A stretch of 64,000 nucleotides of DNA from Mycolicibacterium phlei. GTDB lineage: Bacteria > Actinomycetota > Actinomycetes > Mycobacteriales > Mycobacteriaceae. The stretch is taken from assembly GCF_001583415.1 (NCBI RefSeq), contig NZ_CP014475.1, positions 4,464,001 through 4,528,000 on the forward strand, read 5' to 3'. Every line of letters begins with the position of its first letter. The stretch's first letter is position 1. Below, in pieces: positions 39,719-47,974 of the stretch. A program made the position numbers and the translations under genes. The notes below the pieces were generated by a model. That model was given only the letters and a program-made list of their open reading frames with translations. It ran no database searches and was not told the DNA's origin.

Positions 39719-41323
39719 TCAGGCGCCTTTCCGGTAAACGCGTTGTCCCGCAAGATAAGTCTCGCAGACCTCGAGATCGGCGATGTCGGCTGGCGGCACG
39801 GTGCGCGGGTCGGCGGACAGCACCACCATGTCGGCGTACTTGCCCACCTCCAGCGAGCCGATGACGTCGTCGCTGAACAACTGGTAGGCCGCGTCGAGGG
39901 TCTGGGCCCTGATGGCCTGCTGCACCGAGATCCGCTGTTCGGGCCCCAGCACCCGGCCGCTGGGCGCGGTGCGGGTGGCGGCGACGCTGATGTTGCGCAG
40001 CGGCTCCTCGGGGGTGACCGGCGGGTCGTTGTGCAGGGAGATCCGCATGCCGGTGGCGAGCGCGGATCCGCAGGGCATCCAACGGTTTCCGCGCTCGGGA
40101 CCGAACAGTCCGTCGACGATGACGTCACCCCAGTAGTGGATCTGGTCGACGAACAGGCTGCAGGTCACCCCCAGGTCGTGGGCGCGGCGCAGCTGCTCGT
40201 CGCGGATGGCGCCGACGTGTTCCAGCCGCAGCCGGTGGTCGTCACGCGGCCAGCGCCGCAGCGCCTCCTCGTAGACGTCGAGGATGGTGTCCACACCCGC
40301 GTCGCCCTGCACGTGGCAGGCCAGCGGCCAGCCCTGCGGGAAGTAGGTGTGCACGATCTCGGTGAGCTGCTCGCGGGTGTAGTTGGCGTGCCCGCAGGAG
40401 CCGGGCGGGATGCCGATGCTGCGGGTCGCGTCGGTGTCGAGGTACGGAAACGACAGGGCGATGTTGCCGATCCACGGCGACCCGTCCACCCAGATCTTGA
40501 TGCCGACCTGGCGCAGCAGGTCGTCGCCGTCGCCCGGGGTGGCGTCGGTGTGCAGCGCGGCGTTGGAGATCTCGTAGAGCCGCAGCCGGACCGTGAGGTC
40601 GTCGCGCAGCGCCCCGATGACCGGGCGGAACACCGGGTCGAACGCCATCTCCGAGCACGTCGTCAGCCCGGCCGCGTTGAGCCTGCGCAGTTCCGCGTGC
40701 AGCTTGGCCGGGTAGTCGGCGGGTGAGATGACACCGGCGAGCAGGCTGAGCACCGCGGCGGTCTCCTCGGCGGTGCCGTCGAGTTCCCCGTCGGCGTCAC
40801 GGCCGAAGCGGGCACCCTTGGGGTCGGGGGTGTCGCGGGTCAGGTTGAACCGGCGCGCGGCGGCGCTGTTGAAGAAGGCCTTGTGCCCGGAGTTGTGCAC
40901 GATCACCAGCGGGGTGTCCGGGGCGATCTCGTCCAGCCAGGCCAGGGTGGGATCGGGAAGTCCGTTCTGCAGCAGCGAATCCCAGCCGTTCAGGTACGCG
41001 ACGTCGGAGCCGCGGTCGGCGACCTCCGAGCGGATCGCGGCGACGACGTCGTCGGCTTCGGGCAGCGTGACCGGGCGGATGTCGACCATCCGGTCCGACA
41101 GCACGATCGCCTCCATCAGCGGATGACCGTGCGCTTCGACGAGCCCGGGCAGCACACAGCCGTCGACGTCGCGGACCTCGGTGCCGGGCCCGATCCAGCC
41201 CTCGACGTCGCTGCGGGCGCCGACGGCGACGATGCGGCCGTCGGACACCGCGAGCGCTTCGGCGGTGGGTTGACGGTCGTCGACGGTCAGAATCGTTCCG
41301 CGCAGGACCAGGTCAGCAGGCAT
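39719..41323 (-). CDS. Amidohydrolase family 3 protein (YtcJ-like, Rv0552-like)
   Basis: A 534-residue metal-dependent hydrolase of the amidohydrolase superfamily. The metal-binding HxH is in VEAHGHP near residue 65; IKIWVDGSP near 265 carries the Lys position; further ligands are in ACHVQGDAG near 315 and RLEHVG near 345, with the final Asp in LHNDPPVTP near 420. Such enzymes cleave amide or related bonds of unknown small molecules. Matches Rv0552 by position. Its start overlaps the end of the upstream gene by 11 bases. Confidence 0.9.
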   Translation of the reverse strand: MPADLVLRGTILTVDDRQPTAEALAVSDGRIVAVGARSDVEGWIGPGTEVRDVDGCVLPGLVEAHGHPLMEAIVLSDRMVDIRPVTLPEADDVVAAIRSEVADRGSDVAYLNGWDSLLQNGLPDPTLAWLDEIAPDTPLVIVHNSGHKAFFNSAAARRFNLTRDTPDPKGARFGRDADGELDGTAEETAAVLSLLAGVISPADYPAKLHAELRRLNAAGLTTCSEMAFDPVFRPVIGALRDDLTVRLRLYEISNAALHTDATPGDGDDLLRQVGIKIWVDGSPWIGNIALSFPYLDTDATRSIGIPPGSCGHANYTREQLTEIVHTYFPQGWPLACHVQGDAGVDTILDVYEEALRRWPRDDHRLRLEHVGAIRDEQLRRAHDLGVTCSLFVDQIHYWGDVIVDGLFGPERGNRWMPCGSALATGMRISLHNDPPVTPEEPLRNISVAATRTAPSGRVLGPEQRISVQQAIRAQTLDAAYQLFSDDVIGSLEVGKYADMVVLSADPRTVPPADIADLEVCETYLAGQRVYRKGA

Positions 41324-42500
41324 CGGTGCTCCTCGTCTCGGCGCGGGGACGGCCCCAGAAGTCGGTCAGCCCGATGTCGGTCCAGGTGACCCGGCCGTCG
41401 GGGCGCAGCACGATCAGGCGGTTGTCGTTGGAGTGCTCGAACCAGCCCGGTGCCGGCGTCGCGAACACGAGGATGTCCCCGCCGGGCGTCGTGGTCGCCC
41501 GGTGCACGTCGTACAGGTCGGTCACCACCGCCACAGTCTCCCCCGATCCGATGTCGATCAGCCGCAGCGACTCTCGCCCGGAACCGTTCGGGTCGTCACC
41601 GCGCACCAGCACGACGCCGTTCACGGTACCCAGCTCCGCGGCCGCCGAGTGGTGCTTGGTGAACATGGTCGTACCTTCGCCGAGTTGTTGGGCGGTGGCC
41701 AGTGCGGCGGGGGTGCGCACGATGTCGTACACCAGTCGCGGCCGGTCCAGATCGTCGATGCGGGTGAGCACCTCGGTGCGGCCGTCGGGCCATTGGCGGG
41801 TCAGGGTGCCTGTCTGCCGCGACAGGTGGACCGCACCGCCGTCGGGCAGCACCATGTGTTTCGGGGTGGCGGCGGGGTCGACGTCGTTCATCACGAACGT
41901 CGCATCGCGGGTGGCCGCCGAATCGGCGATCAGCGTGCCGCGCCACGCGTCGGCCACCTCGGCGGGTGCGGGCGCGGCGTCCGTCGTACCCAGCGGGATC
42001 GCCACGACGGCACCCGACCGGGTCAGCGCGACGACCGCGCCGATGCGCGGATCGACGTGGTAGGCGGTGTAGGCCAGCGCGTAATCGTCGCCCAGCCCGC
42101 GGATCTGGTCGTTTTGGGCGACGATCCGACCGTCCTCGGTGGCCACGATCGACAGGCCGTAGTCGGTCGCGACGTACGCCAGGCCGTCGGCCACCGCGAG
42201 TACCGCACGCTCCCAACCGTTCTGGTCGTGCAGTTGGACGTCCCACAGCAGTTCGCCGGTGTCCAGCGACACCGCGGCGAGGCGTTCCTGCCACATGTCG
42301 TCGGTACCGAACGGGGCCGAACGTCCACCGCCGGTGCGTCCGTAGGCCACCACCACGGCCGGCTGATCGGCGACGGCCGCGAAGGCGACGACGGCGCCGA
42401 AGCTCGACAGTGGACCGCTGACCAGCCGCGGAAAGGCGTACATCAGGCCGACGGCGCTCACCGCCACCAGGAGGACACCTGCGATGCGAACGAACTTCAT
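41313..42500 (-). CDS. Membrane-anchored beta-propeller-like protein of unknown function
   Basis: A 395-residue protein with one N-terminal hydrophobic segment (about 5-25, uncleaved anchor or signal) and an extracytoplasmic part rich in short beta repeats such as AVSLDTGELLWDVQL, LSIVATEDGRIV and LRLIDIGSGETVAVV, the look of PQQ-type beta-propellers. It somewhat resembles the PA2928-type proteins. No enzyme motif was seen. ATG 42500 begins the hydrophobic segment. It overlaps and precedes the amidohydrolase gene. Confidence 0.6.
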   Translation of the reverse strand: MKFVRIAGVLLVAVSAVGLMYAFPRLVSGPLSSFGAVVAFAAVADQPAVVVAYGRTGGGRSAPFGTDDMWQERLAAVSLDTGELLWDVQLHDQNGWERAVLAVADGLAYVATDYGLSIVATEDGRIVAQNDQIRGLGDDYALAYTAYHVDPRIGAVVALTRSGAVVAIPLGTTDAAPAPAEVADAWRGTLIADSAATRDATFVMNDVDPAATPKHMVLPDGGAVHLSRQTGTLTRQWPDGRTEVLTRIDDLDRPRLVYDIVRTPAALATAQQLGEGTTMFTKHHSAAAELGTVNGVVLVRGDDPNGSGRESLRLIDIGSGETVAVVTDLYDVHRATTTPGGDILVFATPAPGWFEHSNDNRLIVLRPDGRVTWTDIGLTDFWGRPRAETRSTDAC

Positions 42501-42588
42501 GATCGATTGTCGGCGGCGGCGCCTAAGCGGGCTCTGGCCGCGATCTGAGGAATCCCGATGACTTCCGATGAGAAAAGTTCTCGGGTCG

Positions 42589-42616
42589 TGTCGAATTCTG
42601 TGGGATCCCGTTCGAC
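42589..42616 (+). promoter_or_regulatory. Predicted ECF42-type promoter of the DGPF protein gene
   Basis: TGTCGA at 42589-42594 and CGAC at 42613-42616 are separated by 18 bases. The published ECF42 motif is TGTCGA at -35 and CGA/CGTC-like at -10, and ECF42 targets are DGPF-domain genes like the one 52 bases downstream. AGGAG stands before the ATG. Confidence 0.55.
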
Positions 42617-42667
42617 GTAGTTGCGAGGGCACGACAGAGAAGGCCCCGAACCGAAGGAGACATCGAA

Positions 42668-43138
42668 ATGGCGCGTTACATGCTGATCATGCGGTCCACC
42701 CCCGAGGCCGAGGCCGCGATGGCCGAGCAGGAGATCGACTTCGACCAGATCATCGAGCAGATGGGCCGGTTCAACGAGGAGCTGATCAAGGCCGGGGTGA
42801 TGCGGGCCGGTGAAGGGCTGACCGGGCCCGAGGAGGGGTTCGTCGTCGACTTCAACTCCGACCCGCCCACCGTCAGCGACGGCCCCTACCCCGACGCCCG
42901 GGAGTTGTTCAACGGCTTCTGGATCATCGAGGTGTCGTCGGTGGAGGAGGCCAAGCGGTGGGCGAGCAAGATCCCGCTGGGTCCCGGCGTGAAGGTCGAG
43001 GTGCGGCGGGTCGCGGAGACCAGCGACTTCCCGGCCGACAATCCGTGGGTGCGCAAGGAGATCCAGTGGCGGGCCGAGGTGGCCGAGAAGATCGCCGCGC
43101 AGGCGCGCGCCGAGGCGGAGAAGTTCGCGAGCGCGTGA
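42668..43138 (+). CDS. YCII-related (DGPF-type) protein
   Basis: A 156-residue protein of the YciI/DGPF family: MARYMLIMRSTPEAEA at the N-terminus, the core VSDGPYPDARELFNGFWIIEV near 76-96 (DGPY in place of DGPF) and a helical Glu/Ala-rich tail. DGPF proteins are usually encoded beside ECF42 sigma factors and their biochemical role is unknown. No ECF42 gene lies in this window, but a matching promoter does. A family A palindrome lies 12 bases past its stop. Confidence 0.85.
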   Translation: MARYMLIMRSTPEAEAAMAEQEIDFDQIIEQMGRFNEELIKAGVMRAGEGLTGPEEGFVVDFNSDPPTVSDGPYPDARELFNGFWIIEVSSVEEAKRWASKIPLGPGVKVEVRRVAETSDFPADNPWVRKEIQWRAEVAEKIAAQARAEAEKFASA

Positions 43139-43150
43139 GCGCGGGCCCGC

Positions 43151-43211
43151 CGCGAACCTGTAATCCCGCAGCGAAAGTGCGAGTAGACACCTGCGTGGTT
43201 GCAGTTTCGCG
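43151..43211 (+). repeat. 61-bp palindromic element, family A, copy 3 (solo)
   Basis: Arms at 43151-43170 and 43192-43211 pair at 16 of 20 positions; the 21-base centre holds AAGTGCGAGTAG. Size, orientation and centre match the copies at 752 and 1730, but no nuclease gene is nearby. Confidence 0.85.
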
Positions 43212-43256
43212 GGGCTGACGGCGAGCGCGTGAGCGCGTGGGTGACCGCGTGGACGA

Positions 43257-43499
43257 CTAGGTGGCGCGGATCCGGATCGGTCCGCGCCACGTCGCGTCCG
43301 GGTCGAGCACCTCACCCTTCTGGGTGATCTCGACCTCGCCGCGACGGGCCAGATCTCGGGCGGTCTCGCGGGCGTCGTCCATCAGGTCGCGCCAGTGGTC
43401 GCCGCCGACCGCGCGGGCGGCGGCGGACGGGCAGATCGTCTTGTCCGGGCCGCGTTCGCGCGCCAGCCGCAGGATCGCCTCGCGCAACCGGTCGCTCAC
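43257..43499 (-). CDS. DUF3253 family small protein
   Basis: An 80-residue protein with the DUF3253 look: SDRLREAILRLARERGPDKTICPSAAARAVGG, then DLMDDARETARDLARRGEVEITQKGEVLDP. It reads as a winged-helix-like fold, so DNA or RNA binding is possible, but no role is known. GTG 43499 is preferred because TAAGTT (43507-43512) stands seven bases upstream; a TTG three codons earlier (43508) would overlap that box. Confidence 0.75.
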   Translation of the reverse strand: MSDRLREAILRLARERGPDKTICPSAAARAVGGDHWRDLMDDARETARDLARRGEVEITQKGEVLDPDATWRGPIRIRAT

Positions 43500-43509
43500 G
43501 CTGGCCAAC

Positions 43510-44082
43510 TTACGCGCCCGCGCACACCCCGGAGTCGCGGATGACGCTGCCGTACACGTTGGCGGTCGCGACGTTGGCGTTGATCTGCCCCGACGGCAGC
43601 CGCTGCCTGATCTTGTCGCTGATCTGGGTGTACTGGAACCACAGCCGGTACATCGAATCTCCGTGGAACACCGGCGAATACTCGCTCTGGTCGGGGTAGT
43701 TGACGATGAACAGCGTGTGCACCCGCGGATCCAGGAACGCCGCGACCTGGTCGAGGTTGGCGGCCACGGTGTCGCCGGCCTGTGTCACGCCGGGCGCCGA
43801 CCAGTTGTCGCGGTTGTCGTCGAGGAAGTACTGGAAGCCGTAGATCTGGTCGCGCAGCTGGTCGTACTGGGCATTGAACCACTGGCAGGCGTCGCGCATC
43901 GCGACGACCTGCTCCGGGGTGACCCGGATCTGCCACAGGTTGTACGGGAACACCGTGTAGTCCGGCTGCCAGTCCGACGGGTGCGGGGTGAACACCGGCA
44001 GCGTCGGCGCGGCGTTCTCCGCACTGGCCGCCGGGGCGGTGACCAGCAGCGCCACCACCATCGCGACGAGTACCCGGATCAT
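43510..44082 (-). CDS. Secreted DUF5078-like protein, end of mce operon
   Basis: A 190-residue exported protein. A signal peptide (about 1-21, AASA-type cleavage) is followed by a Trp/Tyr/Asn-rich domain (YTVFPYNLWQIRVTPEQV, then DSMYRLWFQYTQI) and one Cys near the C-terminus. It is known only as a mycobacterial secreted family. ATG 44082 lies two bases after the stop of the DUF3298 gene, so it belongs to the mce transcript as its last gene. Confidence 0.75.
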   Translation of the reverse strand: MIRVLVAMVVALLVTAPAASAENAAPTLPVFTPHPSDWQPDYTVFPYNLWQIRVTPEQVVAMRDACQWFNAQYDQLRDQIYGFQYFLDDNRDNWSAPGVTQAGDTVAANLDQVAAFLDPRVHTLFIVNYPDQSEYSPVFHGDSMYRLWFQYTQISDKIRQRLPSGQINANVATANVYGSVIRDSGVCAGA

Positions 44083-44084
44083 GG

Positions 44085-44867
44085 TCAGGCGCCACCAAAT
44101 TCGGGCCGCAGGATCGGGGCGAGCGCGGACAGCGGGATGTGGGCCTGCACGGTGCCGCCGTCCATCGACCACTGCATGATGCCGGGCGTGAAGTCGGTGG
44201 GACGGTCGCGCGCCACCGGGTAATCGGGCATCCAGATGATCAGCTCGTCGCCGCTGAGCGCCCACGCCTTGTAGGCGCCGGAGTACACCTTGTCCGGCAG
44301 CCACCGGTCGATGATGAACGGGTAGGTGCGCGGCTGGTGCGGCGGCGGGGCGGCGTCGAGGGCCTGCTCGATGAACGGTTGCGCCAGCGGCGGAATCGCC
44401 GTCAGCGGATCCAGCCCGGGCTTGACCAGGTCGGCCAGCATCAGCCGCCGGCCGGTGGCCATGTCGAACGTGAACGTGCGGTAGGCGTTGTTGAAGTCCG
44501 GTCCGTCGGCGTGGTAGGTCTCGCGGAACACGACGCTGAGAACGTCGCCGCGGGAGAAGATCTGGTAGTTGGCCTCGCCGAAGCTGTCGGCGGCCATCTT
44601 CACACCCGCGGTGCGCCAGTTGTTCATCAGCGTGCCGAGGTAGTCGCGGATCACCGGGCCGGTGGCCGGGTTGTCCACCAGCTCACCGGGAATGGCGATC
44701 TTGATGTCGCGGGTGGCCTTGCGTTCCGACGGCACCACGGTGCGGCAGTACTGGCCGTCCCACTGTCCACCGATGTCATCGCAGAACGACGGCGCCGAGG
44801 CGCCCGCTACCGGCTCGACCAGCAGGACCGCGACGGCCGCGATGGCGGCGGCGATGACGGTACGCAT
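44085..44867 (-). CDS. Secreted DUF3298/RsiV-like protein, mce operon
   Basis: A 260-residue exported protein: signal peptide at about 1-23, two early Cys (FCDDIGGQWDGQYC) and a domain with YRTFTFDMATGRRLMLADL near 128, the usual form of the DUF3298 (RsiV C-terminal) domain that binds lysozyme in Bacillus. It could bind a cell-wall ligand or support the Mce complex. It begins directly after the stop of the Mas-like gene. Confidence 0.75.
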   Translation of the reverse strand: MRTVIAAAIAAVAVLLVEPVAGASAPSFCDDIGGQWDGQYCRTVVPSERKATRDIKIAIPGELVDNPATGPVIRDYLGTLMNNWRTAGVKMAADSFGEANYQIFSRGDVLSVVFRETYHADGPDFNNAYRTFTFDMATGRRLMLADLVKPGLDPLTAIPPLAQPFIEQALDAAPPPHQPRTYPFIIDRWLPDKVYSGAYKAWALSGDELIIWMPDYPVARDRPTDFTPGIMQWSMDGGTVQAHIPLSALAPILRPEFGGA

Positions 44868-45476
44868 CTACGCCAACTCGACTTTGCTTGCACGCCAACG
44901 GCCGTCAACGTATTCCATGGTCATCTTGACGCGGCTGCGGTCGATCCGCGGATCCGGCACCTGGGTGTTGGTCACCGACTGGTCGACGAACAGCAGCACC
45001 ACCACCTTGTCCTTCTCGACCGACTGCACCGCGGACTCGAGCACCACCCCGTGTGCGGTGGCCTTGTTGTCGATCAGCAGCTGGCGCAGTTCCGCGCTGG
45101 ACTGCGAGTACATGTCCTTGAACTCGCCGGTCGCGCCGTCGAGTACGGCGTCGAAGTTCTCGTCGACCTTGTCCGAGTCGATGCTGGTGAGCACCTGCGC
45201 GTAGTCGGTGGCGGCCTGCCGCGCCGCCGCGGCGGCCGCGTCGAGCTGGCGCTGCTGCCACAGCTGCCAGCCGAGGAACCCGACGGCGCCGAGCAGGATC
45301 ACGAACGCCGCGATCACCAGGCCCAGGAGCACGGGACGGCGCCGGCCGGACTGGGTGTCGTCGGACTTGGTTTCGTCGGCCTTGGTTTCGTCGGACTTGG
45401 TTTCGTCGGGTTCGGTGGTGTCCGCGCCGGTCTCGTCGGGTTTGGTGTCCTGATCGTCATCGGTGGTCACGGCCAT
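44868..45476 (-). CDS. Mce-associated membrane protein (Mas-like)
   Basis: A 202-residue protein with a very acidic cytoplasmic head made of repeated DETK(S/A)D units (about 10-40), one membrane helix (about 48-72) and an outer NTF2-like domain (about 80-200: ATDYAQVLTSIDSDKVDENFD, ending YVDGRWRASKVELA). This is the layout of the mas proteins that follow mce operons and are thought to stabilise the Mce complex. The short 12-18-base repeats in the DNA of the acidic head vary easily in number. Confidence 0.85.
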   Translation of the reverse strand: MAVTTDDDQDTKPDETGADTTEPDETKSDETKADETKSDDTQSGRRRPVLLGLVIAAFVILLGAVGFLGWQLWQQRQLDAAAAAARQAATDYAQVLTSIDSDKVDENFDAVLDGATGEFKDMYSQSSAELRQLLIDNKATAHGVVLESAVQSVEKDKVVVLLFVDQSVTNTQVPDPRIDRSRVKMTMEYVDGRWRASKVELA

Positions 45477-45497
45477 GTCTTTCTCCTTGCGTCGCGG

Positions 45498-46748
45498 TCA
45501 GCGGGGCGGCTCGATCGGAAGAGTCGGACCGCCGTAGGGCGTCGGAATCGTGTAACGCCCCTTCGGGGTGGGATCGGTCTGCCTGCCCAGGTCGGCGCCC
45601 GGAGGCGGGCCCGCGGTGTCGTCGCCGGCGGGCCGCGGCGCGTTCTTGGCACCGCGCACCAGCACACCGGGATGGTCGTTGCGGCAGTAGGTGTACATGA
45701 ACGGCTCCGGGTAGTCGGCCGCCGACGGCGGCAACTTCGGGGTGCCGTAGTCGCACGTCTGGCGCGGGTAGATCTCCGCGGTGCCCCACAGCCCGCCGTC
45801 GTGCATCGCGGAGCCGAGCGCGTCGAGCACCGAGGTGCGATACGACGGGAACAACGCGTTGAGCGCGGGCACCCGCAGATAGAACAGCCGCGACACGGTG
45901 GTCAGGTTGCCGAGCAGTTGCACCATGGTGTCGGAGTTGTCGGCGAACAGGGTGTCCACCTTGGCCAGTGCCTCGGGGGTCTGGTCGGTCAGCCGCCGGT
46001 AGCCCTCGCGCATCCGGTTGATGCCCTCGAAGCTCTCCGCGAGATTGTCTGAGGCGGCGCCGATTCCGGCGTTCTTGTCGGCGGCCAGGGTGAACACCAC
46101 CCGGCTGGTCTTCAGCAGCGACGTGGTCTCCGGCAGCACCGAGTCCAGCGTGGACAGCAGGAAGGTGCCGCCGTCGATGATGTCCTTGAGTTTCTGCGGG
46201 CCCGCATCGCTGAGGCTCAGCTCGCGGCGGATGACCTCGAGTTTGTCGACGTCGGCCTGCGCCAGCGCACCGTCGGCGTCGGCCAGCAGGGTCGCCAGGC
46301 TGACCGGCACGGTGGCGGTGCCCTGACCGATGTGCGCGCCGTCGGCCAGGTAGGGCCCGCTGTCGGCCTGCGGGATGAAGTCGATGTACTGCTCACCGGC
46401 GGGCGACAGCCCGGACACCCGGACCTCGGAGTGCTGCGGGATCTGCACGTCCGAGTCGACGGTCACCACCGCGTTGACACCGTCCGGGGTGATGTCGAGG
46501 CGTTCCACCCGCCCGACCCGGACCCCGCGCAGCGTCACGTCCTGGTTCGGCAGCAGGCCCGCGGACTCCGGCAGCGCGACGGTGACCCGGTAGCTCGACG
46601 CCAGCGGATTGACTTGCAGCGCACCGAACATCAGGTACGCGGTCGCGACGACCAGCGTCATCACCAGGCCGATCGCCGATAGCCAGGACCGGCGCCGGTA
46701 TCCGAACCGCACCAGTGCGACGATCCGGTCCGCGACGGCGCCGATCAT
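45498..46748 (-). CDS. mceF: MceF subunit
   Basis: A 416-residue Mce-family subunit. One N-terminal helix (about 22-44) anchors it; the MCE domain (about 50-130) carries the family pattern PNQDVTLRGVRVGRVERLDI. A long helical stretch (about 160-330) and a Pro-rich tail follow, as in tunnel-forming Mce proteins that carry lipids across the periplasm. ATG overlaps the mceE stop (ATGA). Confidence 0.92.
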   Translation of the reverse strand: MIGAVADRIVALVRFGYRRRSWLSAIGLVMTLVVATAYLMFGALQVNPLASSYRVTVALPESAGLLPNQDVTLRGVRVGRVERLDITPDGVNAVVTVDSDVQIPQHSEVRVSGLSPAGEQYIDFIPQADSGPYLADGAHIGQGTATVPVSLATLLADADGALAQADVDKLEVIRRELSLSDAGPQKLKDIIDGGTFLLSTLDSVLPETTSLLKTSRVVFTLAADKNAGIGAASDNLAESFEGINRMREGYRRLTDQTPEALAKVDTLFADNSDTMVQLLGNLTTVSRLFYLRVPALNALFPSYRTSVLDALGSAMHDGGLWGTAEIYPRQTCDYGTPKLPPSAADYPEPFMYTYCRNDHPGVLVRGAKNAPRPAGDDTAGPPPGADLGRQTDPTPKGRYTIPTPYGGPTLPIEPPR

Positions 46749-47974
46749 CGCGGCACCTCCGGCTGGGGTGCCTCGGCCGGTGGCGCGGGTGCCTCGGGCT
46801 GCGGCGCCGGGATGATCTCGCCCGGCTCCGTCGGGCTGGGGATCACCGGCAGCTGCGGGACACCGGGCCCCTTGCCGACGACGCGTTCCTGCAACCGGAA
46901 CAGCGTGTACTTCAGCGTGCCGACCAGGTGGTTCCAGTCGCTCCACTTCGGGCCGTGCAGCCCCTGGTCGCCGGCGAAACCGATGTCGGGGATGTGGCCC
47001 AGCACCAGTCGGTCGACGCTGGCGTCCAGCGCGATCGCCCCGCCGCTCATCGTCTTGATGAACGGCGGCATCAGCCGGTTCAGCGCGTACAGAGTGGCGT
47101 CCGGCGCCAGCACGACGTCGTTCCAGGCCTTGGCGATGGTGTTGGCGTCGGCGATCACGCTGCGCCCGCTGTCGTCGGTGCCCGCGATCGACGGGAACCT
47201 GCGCGCCTGATCGGAGATCGCGCCGAGCCGCTCGATCAGGTCGGCGACGTCGGTGGCGTTCTCCGCGAGGGTGTCGGTGGCCGGCCGGGCCTGGGCCATC
47301 ACCTCGCTGAGTTCCTGGTTCTTGGCGGCGATCTCGGAGACCAGCCGCGAGGTCTCCGACATCGCGGTGGAGATCTCGTCCGATCGGGCGTTGAGCTTCG
47401 CCAGCGTCGCGTTGGTCTTGCGCACCAGGGTGCCGAACGCGTGGCCCTGATCGCCGGTGGCCTTGCCCAGGCCGTTGATGATGTTGGTGAAGTTGCGCAC
47501 CGCACCGCCGTTGACCAGGATCGCCGCCGAGCCCAGCACCGACTCCACCGTCGCCGCCGCGGCGGTGTGCTCCAGATCGATGGTGTCGCCGTCCTTGAGC
47601 AGCGGCGTGCCCGGCTTGACATTGGCGGGCGGTTTGAGCGCGATGAACACGTCGCCCAGCGGTGTGGCCGAACGCAGTTCGGCGGTGCTGCCCACCGGCA
47701 GCTGCACGCCGTCCATGATCCGCAGGGTGGTCACCGCGGTGTAGTTGCGGGCCACCATCGAGTCCATCTGGCCGACGTCGGCGCCGGCGAGCTTCACCTT
47801 CGCGTTGGCGGGCAGGTTCAGCGCGTTGGAGAAGATCGCGGTGATTCTGTAGCCGCCGCTGCCCACCCCCGGAGCCGGCAGCGGCAGGCTGGCCAAACCG
47901 TCGGTGGCGCAACCGGACACGGTCACGCAGACCGCTGTCACCAGCGCGGCCAGATATCGCAGTCGTCGCACCAT
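46745..47974 (-). CDS. mceE: MceE lipoprotein subunit
   Basis: A 409-residue Mce subunit with a lipoprotein signal (lipobox TVSGC near 22), the MCE domain at about 40-120 and helical repeats thereafter, then a Pro/Glu/Ala-rich tail. The fifth subunit being a lipoprotein is the rule in mce operons. Start overlaps the mceD stop by one base, so it is translated by coupling. Confidence 0.92.
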   Translation of the reverse strand: MVRRLRYLAALVTAVCVTVSGCATDGLASLPLPAPGVGSGGYRITAIFSNALNLPANAKVKLAGADVGQMDSMVARNYTAVTTLRIMDGVQLPVGSTAELRSATPLGDVFIALKPPANVKPGTPLLKDGDTIDLEHTAAAATVESVLGSAAILVNGGAVRNFTNIINGLGKATGDQGHAFGTLVRKTNATLAKLNARSDEISTAMSETSRLVSEIAAKNQELSEVMAQARPATDTLAENATDVADLIERLGAISDQARRFPSIAGTDDSGRSVIADANTIAKAWNDVVLAPDATLYALNRLMPPFIKTMSGGAIALDASVDRLVLGHIPDIGFAGDQGLHGPKWSDWNHLVGTLKYTLFRLQERVVGKGPGVPQLPVIPSPTEPGEIIPAPQPEAPAPPAEAPQPEVPR

